A stretch of 64,000 nucleotides of DNA, from contig OZ220472.1 of assembly GCA_965115995.1 (NCBI GenBank), positions 2,294,001 to 2,358,000 of the forward strand, given 5' to 3'. The position numbers and the translations under genes were made by a program. Below, in pieces: positions 16,944 through 25,968 of this stretch. The notes under the pieces are model-generated. The model saw nothing but the letters and a program-made list of their open reading frames with translations, did no database searches and was not told the DNA's origin. This DNA comes from Poriferisodalis sp026713105. GTDB lineage: Bacteria; Actinomycetota; Acidimicrobiia; Acidimicrobiales; Poriferisodalaceae. Positions within the stretch are counted from its first letter, which is position 1, and the number at the start of each line of letters is the position of its first letter.

Positions 16944-18647
16944 CTAGCGGCAGCCGCCGTTGTCCTTGTCCCAGGCGCAGTTCGAGGACTTGCCGTTGAC
17001 GTCCACAATCTCGCCGACGATGTTCCACGTCTGCTCGTTGGCGTCGAACAGGCTGAAGTCCGAACCCTCGATGAAGTAGCCATCAGCGGACCCGTTGAGC
17101 TGGGCGTTGATGCCGTCAAGGTGCAGCGGGCTGTAGATGTCGATGGCGCGGACCGCGAGGATGAAGTTGGTGCGGTTCAAACCGCCCGGCAGCTCAGCAG
17201 CGACGCGCAGCGCCTCGCCGTAGGGATAGCCGAACGTGTAGCCGATGCCGTACAGCGACACCGACGGATCCAAGTCTTCAGCTTCAAGGTTGTCGTTGAC
17301 GAACCTGATGAACGGCTCATCGACATGCTTCGGGTCGGTGGTGTCCTTTGAACCGCCGCCGACGATCCACCAGTTGTCGGCGAAGTCGCCGGCCGGCTTC
17401 ATGTAGGCCTCGATGCCCTTGCACACCGACGGCGTGAACAGCGCGCCGCCCTTGGCATTGATGTCGTCGTAGAGACCGCTCTGGCCGGCTTCCTGGATGG
17501 CCAGCAAGCACGGGTTGCCCGCCGTCATCGAGATGAACACATCAGGCTCGAACGCAGCGACCGTGGTCATCTCGTTGGTCAGCGTCGGTGCAGCCGGGTC
17601 GTGACGCACCGGCAGGTACTCGCTCACCACGTCGGAGTTGGCGTGCGCCCACTCCTCGAAGCCGAGCTCGTAGGCCAGACCGAAGTCGTTGTCCATCACC
17701 AGGCCGGCGACCTTGACAGGCAGCAGGTCGGCAAGATTCTCCTTGATCCACGAACCCCACAGAATTGCCTCGGTCGAGTACGACATCTGCATGCCGGTGG
17801 TCCACGGGTGGTTCACCGGGTCGCCCCAGGCCGGGTGGCCCGTCATCACGAACGGCTGAGGGATGCACTCCTCGTTGAGCTTGTCGTACACCGCCAAGGT
17901 GTTCGGCGAGCCCAGCGTGAGGATCGAGAACACGTTCTCCGCCTCGATCAGCTCATCCACGAACTCGATCGTCTGAGCAGCGACATAGGCGTCGTCCTTG
18001 ATGATCAGCGTCAGCTCACGGGGAGCGTCGCCGACCATGATCGGGTCGTTGTCGTTCAGCCAGTTGAAGTAGTTCTGCCAGCCGTAGGCAATGTTGCCGT
18101 AGGCAGCGAGGTTGCCCGACTGGGCAGTGGTGTGGCCGATGCGGATCTGCGAGTCGGTGATGCCCGTCGTGTTCGACCAGTCGTCGGGACAGGCACTGAT
18201 GTCGATCTCGAAGCCTGCAGGGCCGCGCAGGATGCCATCATCACCGACGCCGTACTCGCCCATGTTGATCTTGTCGGTCAGCTCGGCAACGGTCTTGGCA
18301 CGGCGAGCAGCAGCCTCTTCGAAGATGCCTTCGAGGGTGGAGCGATCAAACATCATCTCCTCCTCATCCATCATCCCCTCGTCGGACTCTTCGGGGTCGT
18401 CCTCACCCGAGACAGCCGCCTGGATGTCCTCCTCGGAGGCGGCGCCGCCCAGCGAGGACTGCTCCTCTTCCTCGGCCTCATCCATCTCTTCGTCGTCCAT
18501 CGCATCGTCGCCGGTCGACGCTGCGGTGGTCTCGGTCTCTGTCTCGCTGGCGCCGCCCTCGTCATCGTCGTCGCCGCCGCATGCAGCAGCAACGAGCGAG
18601 AACGCGAACAGCACAGCCAGCAAACGCCACATTCGACGCTTGGTCAT
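16944..18647 (-). CDS. Branched-chain-amino-acid-type ABC transporter substrate-binding lipoprotein (copy 1)
   Basis: A 567-aa paralogue of the next gene, with the same lipoprotein signal (MTKRRMWRLLAVLFAFSLVAAAC) and the same architecture. An acidic Met-containing tether (DDAMDDEEMDEAEEEE and similar) is followed by the conserved EEEMMFDRSTLEGIFEEAAA segment and a type 1 binding fold. Differences from copy 2 cluster in the tether and in C-terminal stretches such as ELPGGLNRTNFILAVRAID and its followers. CAGGGAG precedes the ATG at 18647; in-frame extension to 18764 is possible but would bury the signal peptide. It follows the second permease pair and probably supplies ligand to both permease sets. 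Confidence 0.85.
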   Translation of the reverse strand: MTKRRMWRLLAVLFAFSLVAAACGGDDDDEGGASETETETTAASTGDDAMDDEEMDEAEEEEQSSLGGAASEEDIQAAVSGEDDPEESDEGMMDEEEMMFDRSTLEGIFEEAAARRAKTVAELTDKINMGEYGVGDDGILRGPAGFEIDISACPDDWSNTTGITDSQIRIGHTTAQSGNLAAYGNIAYGWQNYFNWLNDNDPIMVGDAPRELTLIIKDDAYVAAQTIEFVDELIEAENVFSILTLGSPNTLAVYDKLNEECIPQPFVMTGHPAWGDPVNHPWTTGMQMSYSTEAILWGSWIKENLADLLPVKVAGLVMDNDFGLAYELGFEEWAHANSDVVSEYLPVRHDPAAPTLTNEMTTVAAFEPDVFISMTAGNPCLLAIQEAGQSGLYDDINAKGGALFTPSVCKGIEAYMKPAGDFADNWWIVGGGSKDTTDPKHVDEPFIRFVNDNLEAEDLDPSVSLYGIGYTFGYPYGEALRVAAELPGGLNRTNFILAVRAIDIYSPLHLDGINAQLNGSADGYFIEGSDFSLFDANEQTWNIVGEIVDVNGKSSNCAWDKDNGGCR

Positions 18648-18777
18648 GTCTTGACTCCCTGTCAGTGAAATACGAAACGCCGGTTCCTCATGACTCATGC
18701 GGACCAGCGACTGAGGCGACGCTACTTCGCCTGCCTTCGGCCGTGCCGCCGAGCGGTGTGTCAATTCGGCGACGATT

Positions 18778-20061
18778 TCAAGCGGACGTTCGATTCTGCT
18801 CGGGCGCCGGCGGACTGCTCGGTTGCCGACGCCTGAACATCCCTATGAGACCGCGGGGAAACACAAACGTCAGCACCACCAGCAGCACGCCGAACACGAA
18901 TTGCTCGTCGTCGAGCAAACTCAAGAATTCGCTGATCGGGCCGAGTCCGCTGACGCCGTTGACGAGCTCGCCGAGCCAGGAGAAGACCTCGCGGATCGCG
19001 ACGCCCAGCACCGAGCCCCACAGCGAGCCCAGCCCGCCGAGCACAGCAGTCGCGTACAGGACCAACGACTCCGAGAACGGGTACGACTCCTGCGAAGTGA
19101 ACGGCACCAGGATGATGCCGAGAGCACCGGCGAGGCCCGCCAGCGATGCGCTCAGGGCGAACGTGCTCACCCGGGAGGACACCAGCTTGACCCCGTAAAC
19201 CGCCGCAGCGGTGTCATTGTCGCGCACCGAGCGCATGGCTCGACCCGGACGGCTGTTGATGATGTTGTGCGTCAGCCACATCGCCAGCGCTACTGCGGCC
19301 AAGCAGATCAAGTAGCGGTACAGCCCCTCAGCCCAGCGGCTGGTGCCGAACCACGACGGCGGCACCAGCTCGGCGCCGACCGCCCTGCCGCTGACGCCGC
19401 CGGAGAAGGCGGGAAATCGCTTGGCAAGCGGCTGGAACGCGATGGCCAGACCGAGCGTCACCAGCGCGAGGTGTATGCCCTTGATCCGAAGCGCCGGCAG
19501 GCCGACCAGCGCGCCGATGACGCCCGCGAAGGCTGCGCCCGCCACGATGGAGAGCACCCATGGCAACCGCAAGTCGTCGACTGCGTAGGCGGCCGCGAAC
19601 GCGCCGACCGCCACGAAGACACCGTGGCCCAGGCTGATCATGCCGCCGTAGCCGGTGGCGATGTTCACGCCCAACACCGCCAGGACCATCACCACGATCT
19701 GGGTGTTCTGGCGCAGCTCGGTCACCGTGCTGGTGAACGGCATCACCACCAGCCATACGCCCAGCAGCGCCGCGCCGATCCAGCTGAGCGGGCTGATGCG
19801 TCGAGTCCCCCGATGGCCGAATGCTGGCGCATCGCCCGCCCGCCCCAGCATTGCCGCAGCGGCCGCATCTGGGGCCGAAGCGTCGGGCGCGGTGGCCACC
19901 GAGCCCGGACACGGCAGCACCTCGAACCATGCCCCAGTCGGCTCAAGGCCCGATGTCTCCGCATCGGCGCTTGGGGCGAACTCCGCCGAGGAATCTGTGT
20001 CTGCGCCCAACGCGTCGGCGTCGCGGCGCGGTATCGGCGGCGGCCAAGCGTCGTCGTTCAC
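18778..20061 (-). CDS. LivM-type ABC transporter permease (second pair)
   Basis: A 427-aa permease. The first 85 or so residues are a hydrophilic, Pro/Ala/Asp-rich extension before the first membrane segment (LSWIGAALLGVWLVVMPF). The LivM core follows: IVVMVLAVLGVNIATGYGGMISLGHGVFVAVGAF near residue 125, then LPALRIKGIHLALVTLGLAIAF and a SVRDNDTAAAVYGV coupling loop near 280. The GTG start overlaps the stop of the upstream LivH-type gene (GTGA), which supports the long N-terminus, although the extension is unusual. It is an inner-membrane channel half that works with the LivH-type partner. Confidence 0.85.
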   Translation of the reverse strand: MNDDAWPPPIPRRDADALGADTDSSAEFAPSADAETSGLEPTGAWFEVLPCPGSVATAPDASAPDAAAAAMLGRAGDAPAFGHRGTRRISPLSWIGAALLGVWLVVMPFTSTVTELRQNTQIVVMVLAVLGVNIATGYGGMISLGHGVFVAVGAFAAAYAVDDLRLPWVLSIVAGAAFAGVIGALVGLPALRIKGIHLALVTLGLAIAFQPLAKRFPAFSGGVSGRAVGAELVPPSWFGTSRWAEGLYRYLICLAAVALAMWLTHNIINSRPGRAMRSVRDNDTAAAVYGVKLVSSRVSTFALSASLAGLAGALGIILVPFTSQESYPFSESLVLYATAVLGGLGSLWGSVLGVAIREVFSWLGELVNGVSGLGPISEFLSLLDDEQFVFGVLLVVLTFVFPRGLIGMFRRRQPSSPPAPEQNRTSA

Positions 20062-21002
20062 ACTCGCTCGATCCGCTGAGTGCCGAACAGCCCGGCTGGG
20101 CGCACGATGAGCACCACCACCATCGCGACCAGCGCGGGCAGAACACTGAGCTCGAAGCCGATGAATGGCACGTACGCAGGGATAAGCGTCTGGCTCAAGC
20201 CGATGATCACGCCGCCGACGAGCGCGCCCTTGGGCGAATCCAGTCCCCCGAGCGTCGCTGCTGCGAAGGCGTACACCAACACCCGAACCATCATCGTCGG
20301 TTCGAGGAGCACCGAATTTGCACTCATGTTCGCCGCGATCGCTCCCAGTCCTGCGGCAAGGGCCCAGCCGTACATCAGCGTCGGGCCGACACGGATGCCA
20401 TTCAGCGCGGCCGACTCGGAGTCAATCGAAACTGCTCGGAAAGCGAGACCTGTCTTCGTGTAGCGCAACAGCAGGGCCAGCACCGCGAGAAGCGCGAACA
20501 GCACAAGCCACGCTCCCACCGTGGAAAAGCGCAGGCGAGCGCCGGCGATGGCGAAGTTGTCGCCGGGATCCGAGGGGAAGATCGGCGGGAACACTCGCGG
20601 TCCGGTCCCCCACCATTGCGCCATCAACGAATTCAACGCCAGCAGAATGCCAATCGTTACGTTCACGAGCGCTAGCTCGGGCGCGTCTCGCAATGGGCGG
20701 ATCAGCACGCGCTCTGTGGCAGCGCCAGCGGCGATGCCCACGACAACCGATCCGCCGATCGCCAACGGTGTCACCAACGGCGCCCCGAACCACGACGCCA
20801 GCCCCCCGCCGGTGACGCCAGGCGCTGCTCCAGCGAGCAGCACGAACGCGATATAGGCAGAAAACGTTGCCATTTCGCCTTGAGCGAAGTTCAGCAATCC
20901 GGTGGACCGAAAGATGATGACCAGCGCCAGCGCCAGCGAAGAGTAGATCGCGCTGTTGAACAGGGCGTCGAAGATTCGCTGCAGCAGCAGAACTGAGTCC
21001 AT
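20058..21002 (-). CDS. LivH-type ABC transporter permease (second pair)
   Basis: A 314-aa membrane protein with about eight hydrophobic segments. LivH-like landmarks are SLALALVIIFRSTGLLNFAQGEM near residue 22, the RPLRDAPELALVNVTIGILLALN segment near 100, and the coupling loop TKTGLAFRAVSIDSESAALNGIRV near 180 (the EAA-like cytoplasmic loop). AAATLGGLDSPKGALVGG and LIVRPAGLFG near the C-terminus are standard for the family. It is coupled to the following LivM-type gene by a GTGA overlap. No ATPase gene accompanies this pair, so it must use ATPases encoded elsewhere, most simply those at 24.1-25.6 kb. Confidence 0.87.
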   Translation of the reverse strand: MDSVLLLQRIFDALFNSAIYSSLALALVIIFRSTGLLNFAQGEMATFSAYIAFVLLAGAAPGVTGGGLASWFGAPLVTPLAIGGSVVVGIAAGAATERVLIRPLRDAPELALVNVTIGILLALNSLMAQWWGTGPRVFPPIFPSDPGDNFAIAGARLRFSTVGAWLVLFALLAVLALLLRYTKTGLAFRAVSIDSESAALNGIRVGPTLMYGWALAAGLGAIAANMSANSVLLEPTMMVRVLVYAFAAATLGGLDSPKGALVGGVIIGLSQTLIPAYVPFIGFELSVLPALVAMVVVLIVRPAGLFGTQRIERV

Positions 21003-21143
21003 ATCAGCTGTTCAGACTCGAGAGGCCGAGCCGGCAGGCGAAGCCGTGGCCCGAGCGGCCCGTGAGCGCAGCGAACAAGAGCGGGAAACCAGCGGCCGCT
21101 CGGCGGGGCGGTACACCTATCCGCGCTCCCTCTCAACTGCGTC

Positions 21144-21184
21144 CGCTGAGCCTCAGCGCCCCGGCAGAGGCGGGAGGCTCAGCG
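21144..21184 (-). terminator. Strong hairpin separating the two permease pairs
   Basis: CGCTGAGCCTC (21144-21154) and GAGGCTCAGCG (21174-21184) are a perfect 11-bp inverted repeat with a 19-base loop. It starts 12 bases beyond the LivM-type stop at 21196. It may end or attenuate transcription from the first four genes, so the downstream permease pair could be expressed at a different level. The rest of 21003-21195 shows no gene. Confidence 0.7.
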
Positions 21185-21195
21185 TCGCTTTACGA

Positions 21196-23022
21196 CTACG
21201 AAGAAGCGTCGACTTCTTCAGGTGCTGGCGCGGGAGCGGTTTCGGTCTTCTCGTCGGCGAAGACGAAGTAGCGCAGGCCGATGACGATCGTCGCAACGAT
21301 GACGATGACGCTCAGCACCATCGAGAGCACACTCTGAGTCGGCCAGCCAATGAGCCAGAAGCCCACCGGCGTCTCGGAGGCATCGATCGCATCCGACGCG
21401 ACGTCGCACAGCTCGGCGACCGACATGTCGCTGATCTCGCCTGTCGGCGAAGTCTCGCAGAATTCGCCTGCAGAACCCGAGAAGTCTTTCGATTTCGCTG
21501 CCTCGCTGACCATGGGAATGGCGGGGATCGTCTTCCCGTCCGGATTCACCGCGATCGATTCGCGGGCAAGGTGACCGACATGGTGCGCTCGCAGCGCCAG
21601 ATTCAGGGCGAACGCCTGGATGTAGGCAAAGCTGAGCACTCCCAGCACCCCAGCCGTCTTGGCCTGGGAACTCACCGCGTCGGCGTTCTCGCCGCGCAAT
21701 CCGGCTTTGACTGCTCGGAGCTCGTTCATCGCCACGAAGATGATGACGGGCGCGAGCACCACGATGACGAAGCGAAGTACGAAAGCGAGCGTGCCGACGA
21801 GGAGGCTGTCGATGTTCATCAGAACCCAGCCGATGATCAGCAGCACCGGGCCCGCGACGGCGAAGCGCAACGCCCAGGTGGCTCGAGTCGACGAAGGACC
21901 GGGGTCGAGGTCTGCAAGCGGCGTGATCGGGTCGCCGGCCGGTGTGAGCGGGACCACCTGGATGATCCTCTTCTGTATGGCGGTGACCATCGACGTGATG
22001 CCGCCCGGGGCGAAGAAGGTGAACAGAATGAGGATGAGGCCGAAGATCGCGGCCGATAGCGGGCCGTCGCCGTCGAGGGTGTAGAAGCCCAGCGGGATGG
22101 AGATTCTCTTCGTGAGATCTCGTACCCACACGACGAACAATCCGCCGAAGATTGATCCTTGGAGGGTGCCGACACCGCCGATCACCAAACCGATGATCAG
22201 GTCGACTGCAAGCAAGAAGGTGAAGTCCTGTCCGGCCACGAAGCCCTTGTCCATGCACCACATGAGACCCGCCAGCGAACCCAGTGAGGCGCTCAAGGCG
22301 AAGTTCACGGTCTTGTACATCGGCAAGTTCACGCCGTACACGGCGGCACCTGCCTCGCTGTCGCGGATTGCCAGAACCGCCCTGCCGGGCCGGCTTCGCA
22401 TGATGTTGCGGACCAGTGCGATGACGATCGCTGTCATCACCAGCAGAATCCAGTAGCGGTACGCATTGGCGCCACGTGCGCCATCGACGCCGGGCAGCCA
22501 CTCAAAGAAGCTGGAAAAGCCGCTTTCCTGTCGATCGACTTCCTCGATGACGTCTCGGCCATTCGGGCCGCCGGTGCGACGCGCGATGCCCAGCTCGTCG
22601 ATGTTCACCAGCGTCGGGAACACCGCCGCCTGAGCGATGGTGACCAAGGCTAGGTAGAGACCTCGCACACGTAGCGCGGGCAGTCCGACGATGATCCCGA
22701 TGGCGAATCCGACGATCACGACCACCGGAATGACCATCCAGAAGTCCCAGAGCTCGTCCTGGACCATCGAGGCAGCAACGAATGCGCCGATGCCCATGAA
22801 CGCCGAGTGCCCGAGCGCGAGCATGCCGTTGAAGCCGACGACCAAGTTGACCGCGAGCACGGCCACCATCAGCACCAGCGCGCGGTTCATCTTGCCGATC
22901 TCGAACGGCTGCAGGACCAATGGCACCAGGACCGCCAGCGCCAAGGCGTAGCCCCAGCTCAAGAACTGCCATTGGCGGTGCTGTGTGCTGCCCTTGGAAA
23001 CAATGAGCAGTGGTGAACTCAT
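21196..23022 (-). CDS. LivM-type ABC transporter permease with long C-terminal extension (first pair)
   Basis: A 608-aa protein, nearly twice the usual LivM length. Residues about 25-365 are LivM: VLVPLVLQPFEIGKMNRALV, NLVVGFNGMLALGHSAFMGIG near 60, LPALRVRGLYLALVTIAQAAVF near 115 and the IRDSEAGAAVYGVNL loop near 220. The extra 240 residues contain four or so further membrane segments (PVLLIIGWVLMNIDSLLVG; RFVIVVLAPVIIFVAM; AYIQAFALNLAL; VLSMVLSVIVIVATIVIGL) and a polar, probably external stretch with two Cys (EFCETSPTG, AELCDVA). I do not recognise that extension. GGGGAG and GAGGT precede the ATG. Confidence 0.83.
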   Translation of the reverse strand: MSSPLLIVSKGSTQHRQWQFLSWGYALALAVLVPLVLQPFEIGKMNRALVLMVAVLAVNLVVGFNGMLALGHSAFMGIGAFVAASMVQDELWDFWMVIPVVVIVGFAIGIIVGLPALRVRGLYLALVTIAQAAVFPTLVNIDELGIARRTGGPNGRDVIEEVDRQESGFSSFFEWLPGVDGARGANAYRYWILLVMTAIVIALVRNIMRSRPGRAVLAIRDSEAGAAVYGVNLPMYKTVNFALSASLGSLAGLMWCMDKGFVAGQDFTFLLAVDLIIGLVIGGVGTLQGSIFGGLFVVWVRDLTKRISIPLGFYTLDGDGPLSAAIFGLILILFTFFAPGGITSMVTAIQKRIIQVVPLTPAGDPITPLADLDPGPSSTRATWALRFAVAGPVLLIIGWVLMNIDSLLVGTLAFVLRFVIVVLAPVIIFVAMNELRAVKAGLRGENADAVSSQAKTAGVLGVLSFAYIQAFALNLALRAHHVGHLARESIAVNPDGKTIPAIPMVSEAAKSKDFSGSAGEFCETSPTGEISDMSVAELCDVASDAIDASETPVGFWLIGWPTQSVLSMVLSVIVIVATIVIGLRYFVFADEKTETAPAPAPEEVDASS

Positions 23023-23051
23023 ACCTCAGCAACTCCCCTTGGGTCGTTGAG

Positions 23052-24110
23052 CTAGACGCGCTCGATACGGCGGGTTCCGAATAGACCCGCTGGACGGAAC
23101 AACAGCACGATCAGGATCAGCAGGAATGCCATTGCCAGCTGCAAGATCGAGAAATAGGCCTGGCCGAGTACGACCACGCCGAACCATGAGACCAGAACCG
23201 ACTTGACGAGTCCGACTACCAGCCCGCCGATGACCGCGCCGCCGAGGCTGTCGAGGCCACCGAGGGCAGCCCCTGCCAAGGCGTAGATCAGGATGGTCAG
23301 CATCATGTTGGGATTGACGCCGCCCAGAGCCGGTGCCACCAACGCGGCCGACAGCGTGCCGAACACAGAGGCCAGCGCCCAGCCGAACCCCAGCGTGCGG
23401 CCTGTGTTGACACCGACCAGCCGGGCCGACTCGGTATTGGAGGACACTGCTCGGAAAGCCAAGCCCGCCTTCGTCTTGCCCAGGATGACCGCAAGTGCAA
23501 TCAGCGCGAGGGCCAGTGCGATCCACGTGCCGATCGTGCGGTAGTGGAGGCGGGCCCCGATGACCTCAAAGAAGGTCCGGCCCACCATCTCGCACATCTC
23601 AGCGCCGGAAGTCCCAGGTGCGACCTCGGCGAGCTGGCCCTCGGAATTCGTCAAGCAGGCAATCGTGCCTTCGCTGGACGTCTTGAGTTCGCTGCCATTG
23701 GGCACCCAGCTCGGGAACTGGCCGAAGGGGTCATTCACCCGCCGGACCTGGTAGTTCCAGATGTCGCCCGCGACGGCGTTGATGATCAAGAACAAGCCCA
23801 AAGTGATGAGCACGACCGGTAGGTGATCCGCTGGGTCGAACGGTCTCACTAGCGCTCGCTCGACGGCCGCGCCGATGGCGGCACTGATGGCCATCGCTAT
23901 GACAATCGAGAGCCAGAGCCAGAGGCCCTGCTCGATGTTGAGCACGTACACGAAGAACGCACCGAGCATCGCCAGCTCGCCAGTGGCGAAGTTGATCAAC
24001 GTCGTGGCCTTGAAGATCAGCACCAACGCCAAGGCGGCGGCGGCATAGACGGCACCGTCGCGTAGGCCGTTGAAAATGAAATCCGGGAGGATCTCGAAGT
24101 TCCAGTTCAC
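23052..24110 (-). CDS. LivH-type ABC transporter permease with inserted external loop (first pair)
   Basis: A 352-aa permease with a GTG start. LivH landmarks are AAAALALVLIFKATTLINFATGEL near residue 22, LVRPFDPADHLPVVLITLG near 88, the cytoplasmic loop GKTKAGLAFRAVSSNTESARLVGV near 212, and LFRPAGLFG at the end. Between residues about 112 and 190 there is a polar insertion (YQVRRVNDPFGQFPSW to EVIGARLHYRTIG) containing two Cys, in a position expected outside the cell. The insertion is absent from the second LivH copy, where this segment is shorter. It pairs with the long LivM-type protein downstream. Confidence 0.85.
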   Translation of the reverse strand: MNWNFEILPDFIFNGLRDGAVYAAAALALVLIFKATTLINFATGELAMLGAFFVYVLNIEQGLWLWLSIVIAMAISAAIGAAVERALVRPFDPADHLPVVLITLGLFLIINAVAGDIWNYQVRRVNDPFGQFPSWVPNGSELKTSSEGTIACLTNSEGQLAEVAPGTSGAEMCEMVGRTFFEVIGARLHYRTIGTWIALALALIALAVILGKTKAGLAFRAVSSNTESARLVGVNTGRTLGFGWALASVFGTLSAALVAPALGGVNPNMMLTILIYALAGAALGGLDSLGGAVIGGLVVGLVKSVLVSWFGVVVLGQAYFSILQLAMAFLLILIVLLFRPAGLFGTRRIERV

Positions 24111-24132
24111 GGTCTGCCCCCGTACCTACGAA

Positions 24133-24846
24133 TCAAGCGCCCAAGTACGCTTCCTGCACTGCAGGATCGTTCTTGAGCTGTTCGGCGGGTCCGTGCAGAG
24201 CGATCTCGCCGCTCTCGATCACGTACCCGTAGTCGGCCATGTCCAGCGCCAAGTTGGCGTTCTGCTCGACGAGCAGCATCGTCAACCCGGTCTCCTTGTT
24301 GAGTTGGGCGAAGCGCTCGAAGAGGTCTTCGATGATGAGCGGCGCCAAGCCCAAGGAGGGCTCGTCGAGCAACAGCAGCTTCGGCCGGCACATCAGTGCC
24401 CGGGCGACAGCGAGCATCTGCTGCTCGCCGCCTGAGAGCGAGCCGGCGAGCTGGCCGCGGCGCTCCTCGAGCCGAGGGAAGATCTCGAACCAGCGGTCGA
24501 CATCCGCGTTGACCTCATTGTCCTTGCGGGTGTAGGCGCCGATTCTGAGATTGTCCATGACCGAGAGCTCGGGAAATGTGCCACGGCCCTGGGGCACGTG
24601 GGCCACGCCGCGCCGCACGATGTCGGCCGTCTTGGCACGGGAGATGTCGTCGCCCTCCATCGTGACCGTGCCGGTCGTCGTGCACATGTTGCACAGCGCC
24701 CGCAGCGTCGTGGTCTTGCCGGCACCGTTGGCACCGAGAATCACCACGACGTTGCCATCGGGCACTTCGAAATCGAGGCCGCGTAGGACCTCTACCGCGC
24801 CGTAACGGGCGTGGAGGTCCTCGGCCTTCAGCATCATCTCCGTCAT
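24133..24846 (-). CDS. livF: LivF-type ABC transporter ATP-binding protein
   Basis: A 237-aa ATPase. Walker A is GANGAGKTTT near residue 36, the signature is LSGGEQQMLAVARAL near 139, Walker B is LLLLDEPSLGLAPLI near 160, and the switch His lies beyond VEQNANLAL. The ATG overlaps the livG stop (ATGA), so the two are coupled. It energises import through the LivH/LivM permeases. The symbol is by family; the true substrate of this system is unknown. Confidence 0.9.
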   Translation of the reverse strand: MTEMMLKAEDLHARYGAVEVLRGLDFEVPDGNVVVILGANGAGKTTTLRALCNMCTTTGTVTMEGDDISRAKTADIVRRGVAHVPQGRGTFPELSVMDNLRIGAYTRKDNEVNADVDRWFEIFPRLEERRGQLAGSLSGGEQQMLAVARALMCRPKLLLLDEPSLGLAPLIIEDLFERFAQLNKETGLTMLLVEQNANLALDMADYGYVIESGEIALHGPAEQLKNDPAVQEAYLGA

Positions 24847-25604
24847 GAAGAACTCCCCAGGTACGCCTCGATGACCTCCGGGTCGTTACGCACGACATCG
24901 GGGTGACCGTCAGCGATCTTGCGGCCGAAGTTGAGCACGACAAGGTGCTCGCTGATGTTGAGCACCATACGCATGTGGTGCTCCACCAGCAGGACCGACA
25001 GGTTGTGCCGGTCGCGGATGTCTTTCACGTCCTGGGCGAGCGAGTCGACCTCTTGGTGCGTCAGGCCCGATGCCGGCTCGTCGAGCATGATCAGGCGCGG
25101 GTTGGAGATCAGCGCCCGGGCCAGCTCTATTCGCTTGAGGGTGCCGAAGGGCAGCCCGGCCGCAGGGTGGTAGGCGTGTTCCTCGAGGCCGAGTTCCTCG
25201 AGCGCCTCCCACGCGCGGCGACGAAGGTCGTTTTCTTCACGCCGGGTGCCGATGCGGAACGCGCCGGTGAAGAAGTTCGCCTTGGTGTTGGTGTGATCGC
25301 CCACCATGACGTTCTCGAGGACGCTCATGCCGCGCCAGAGCGCCAGGTTCTGGAACGTCCGGTAGACGCCGACGCGACTGATCCGGTGCGCAGGCATGGA
25401 GAGCAGATCGTGGCCGTCGAACGTCACCGAACCGGTGGTCGGGTCGTAGATCCGGCTGACCACGTTGAACAGGGTGGTCTTGCCCGCGCCGTTCGGTCCG
25501 ATGAGTCCGAGGATCTGTCCTTCATCCAGAGAAAAGGACAAATCGTCGAGCGCGCGGATGCCGCCGAACTGCACGGAGATGTCTTGGACTTCGAGCAACG
25601 CCAC
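24843..25604 (-). CDS. livG: LivG-type ABC transporter ATP-binding protein
   Basis: A 253-aa ATPase, first gene of the transporter cluster. Walker A is GPNGAGKTTLFN near residue 36. The LSGGQ position reads LPFGTLKRIELARAL near 150, a LivG-subfamily variant. Walker B is LIMLDEPASGLTHQEV near 173, and VEHHMRMVLNI follows. ARRAWEALEELGLEEHAYHPA is the typical LivG helical region. About 230 bases without a gene lie upstream, before tRNA-Gln, and hold the likely promoter and palindromes. Confidence 0.9.
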   Translation of the reverse strand: MALLEVQDISVQFGGIRALDDLSFSLDEGQILGLIGPNGAGKTTLFNVVSRIYDPTTGSVTFDGHDLLSMPAHRISRVGVYRTFQNLALWRGMSVLENVMVGDHTNTKANFFTGAFRIGTRREENDLRRRAWEALEELGLEEHAYHPAAGLPFGTLKRIELARALISNPRLIMLDEPASGLTHQEVDSLAQDVKDIRDRHNLSVLLVEHHMRMVLNISEHLVVLNFGRKIADGHPDVVRNDPEVIEAYLGSSS

Positions 25605-25734
25605 GCGCTGAACCCCCTCCGGTCCGAGCCGATCGGGAGACCGGCCGCAGGCAAGTTATCAGGTCGGCTCGTATTCGTGAGGTTCCGTGGGGAGCCCCAT
25701 GTGGGCCGAGCCAGCGGGTGATGTTAGGTCACAG

Positions 25735-25778
25735 AAACGCGTTTGGTGCAAATCGGTCCAACCACGCGTGCAACGTTG
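25735..25778 (-). promoter_or_regulatory. Cluster of short palindromes upstream of the transporter operon
   Basis: AAACGCGTTT (25735-25744), CACGCGTG (25763-25770) and CAACGTTG (25771-25778) are three perfect palindromes in the 230-base gap before livG. A TTGCAC/TAACAT pair with a 19-base spacer runs through the same stretch on the minus strand. Operator function is inference. Confidence 0.3.
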
Positions 25779-25835
25779 ACGTTTGATTGCAGCGTCGAGC
25801 GCGCGACTCGTGGCGACGACGCCCCGGCGGCCTGG

Positions 25836-25907
25836 TTCGGGGAGGAGGACTCGAACCCCCAATGACTGGACCAGAACCAGTTGTGTTGCCTATTACACCA
25901 TCCCCGA
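25836..25907 (-). tRNA. tRNA-Gln (anticodon CTG)
   Basis: A 72-nt cloverleaf on the minus strand. The acceptor TCGGGGA/TCCCCGA is perfect. The anticodon stem ACTGG/CCAGT has loop TTCTGGT, giving anticodon CTG. The T-loop is GTTCGAGTC and the discriminator is A. The next three bases (25835-25833) are CCA, so the 3' end is encoded. It lies 61 bases downstream of gltX on the same strand and is possibly co-transcribed. Confidence 0.95.
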
Positions 25908-25968
25908 GAGCGCACACAGGCTAGCGGCGCGGCCAATCGCGCAGCCCGGGGATATTGGGTGTTTCGAC

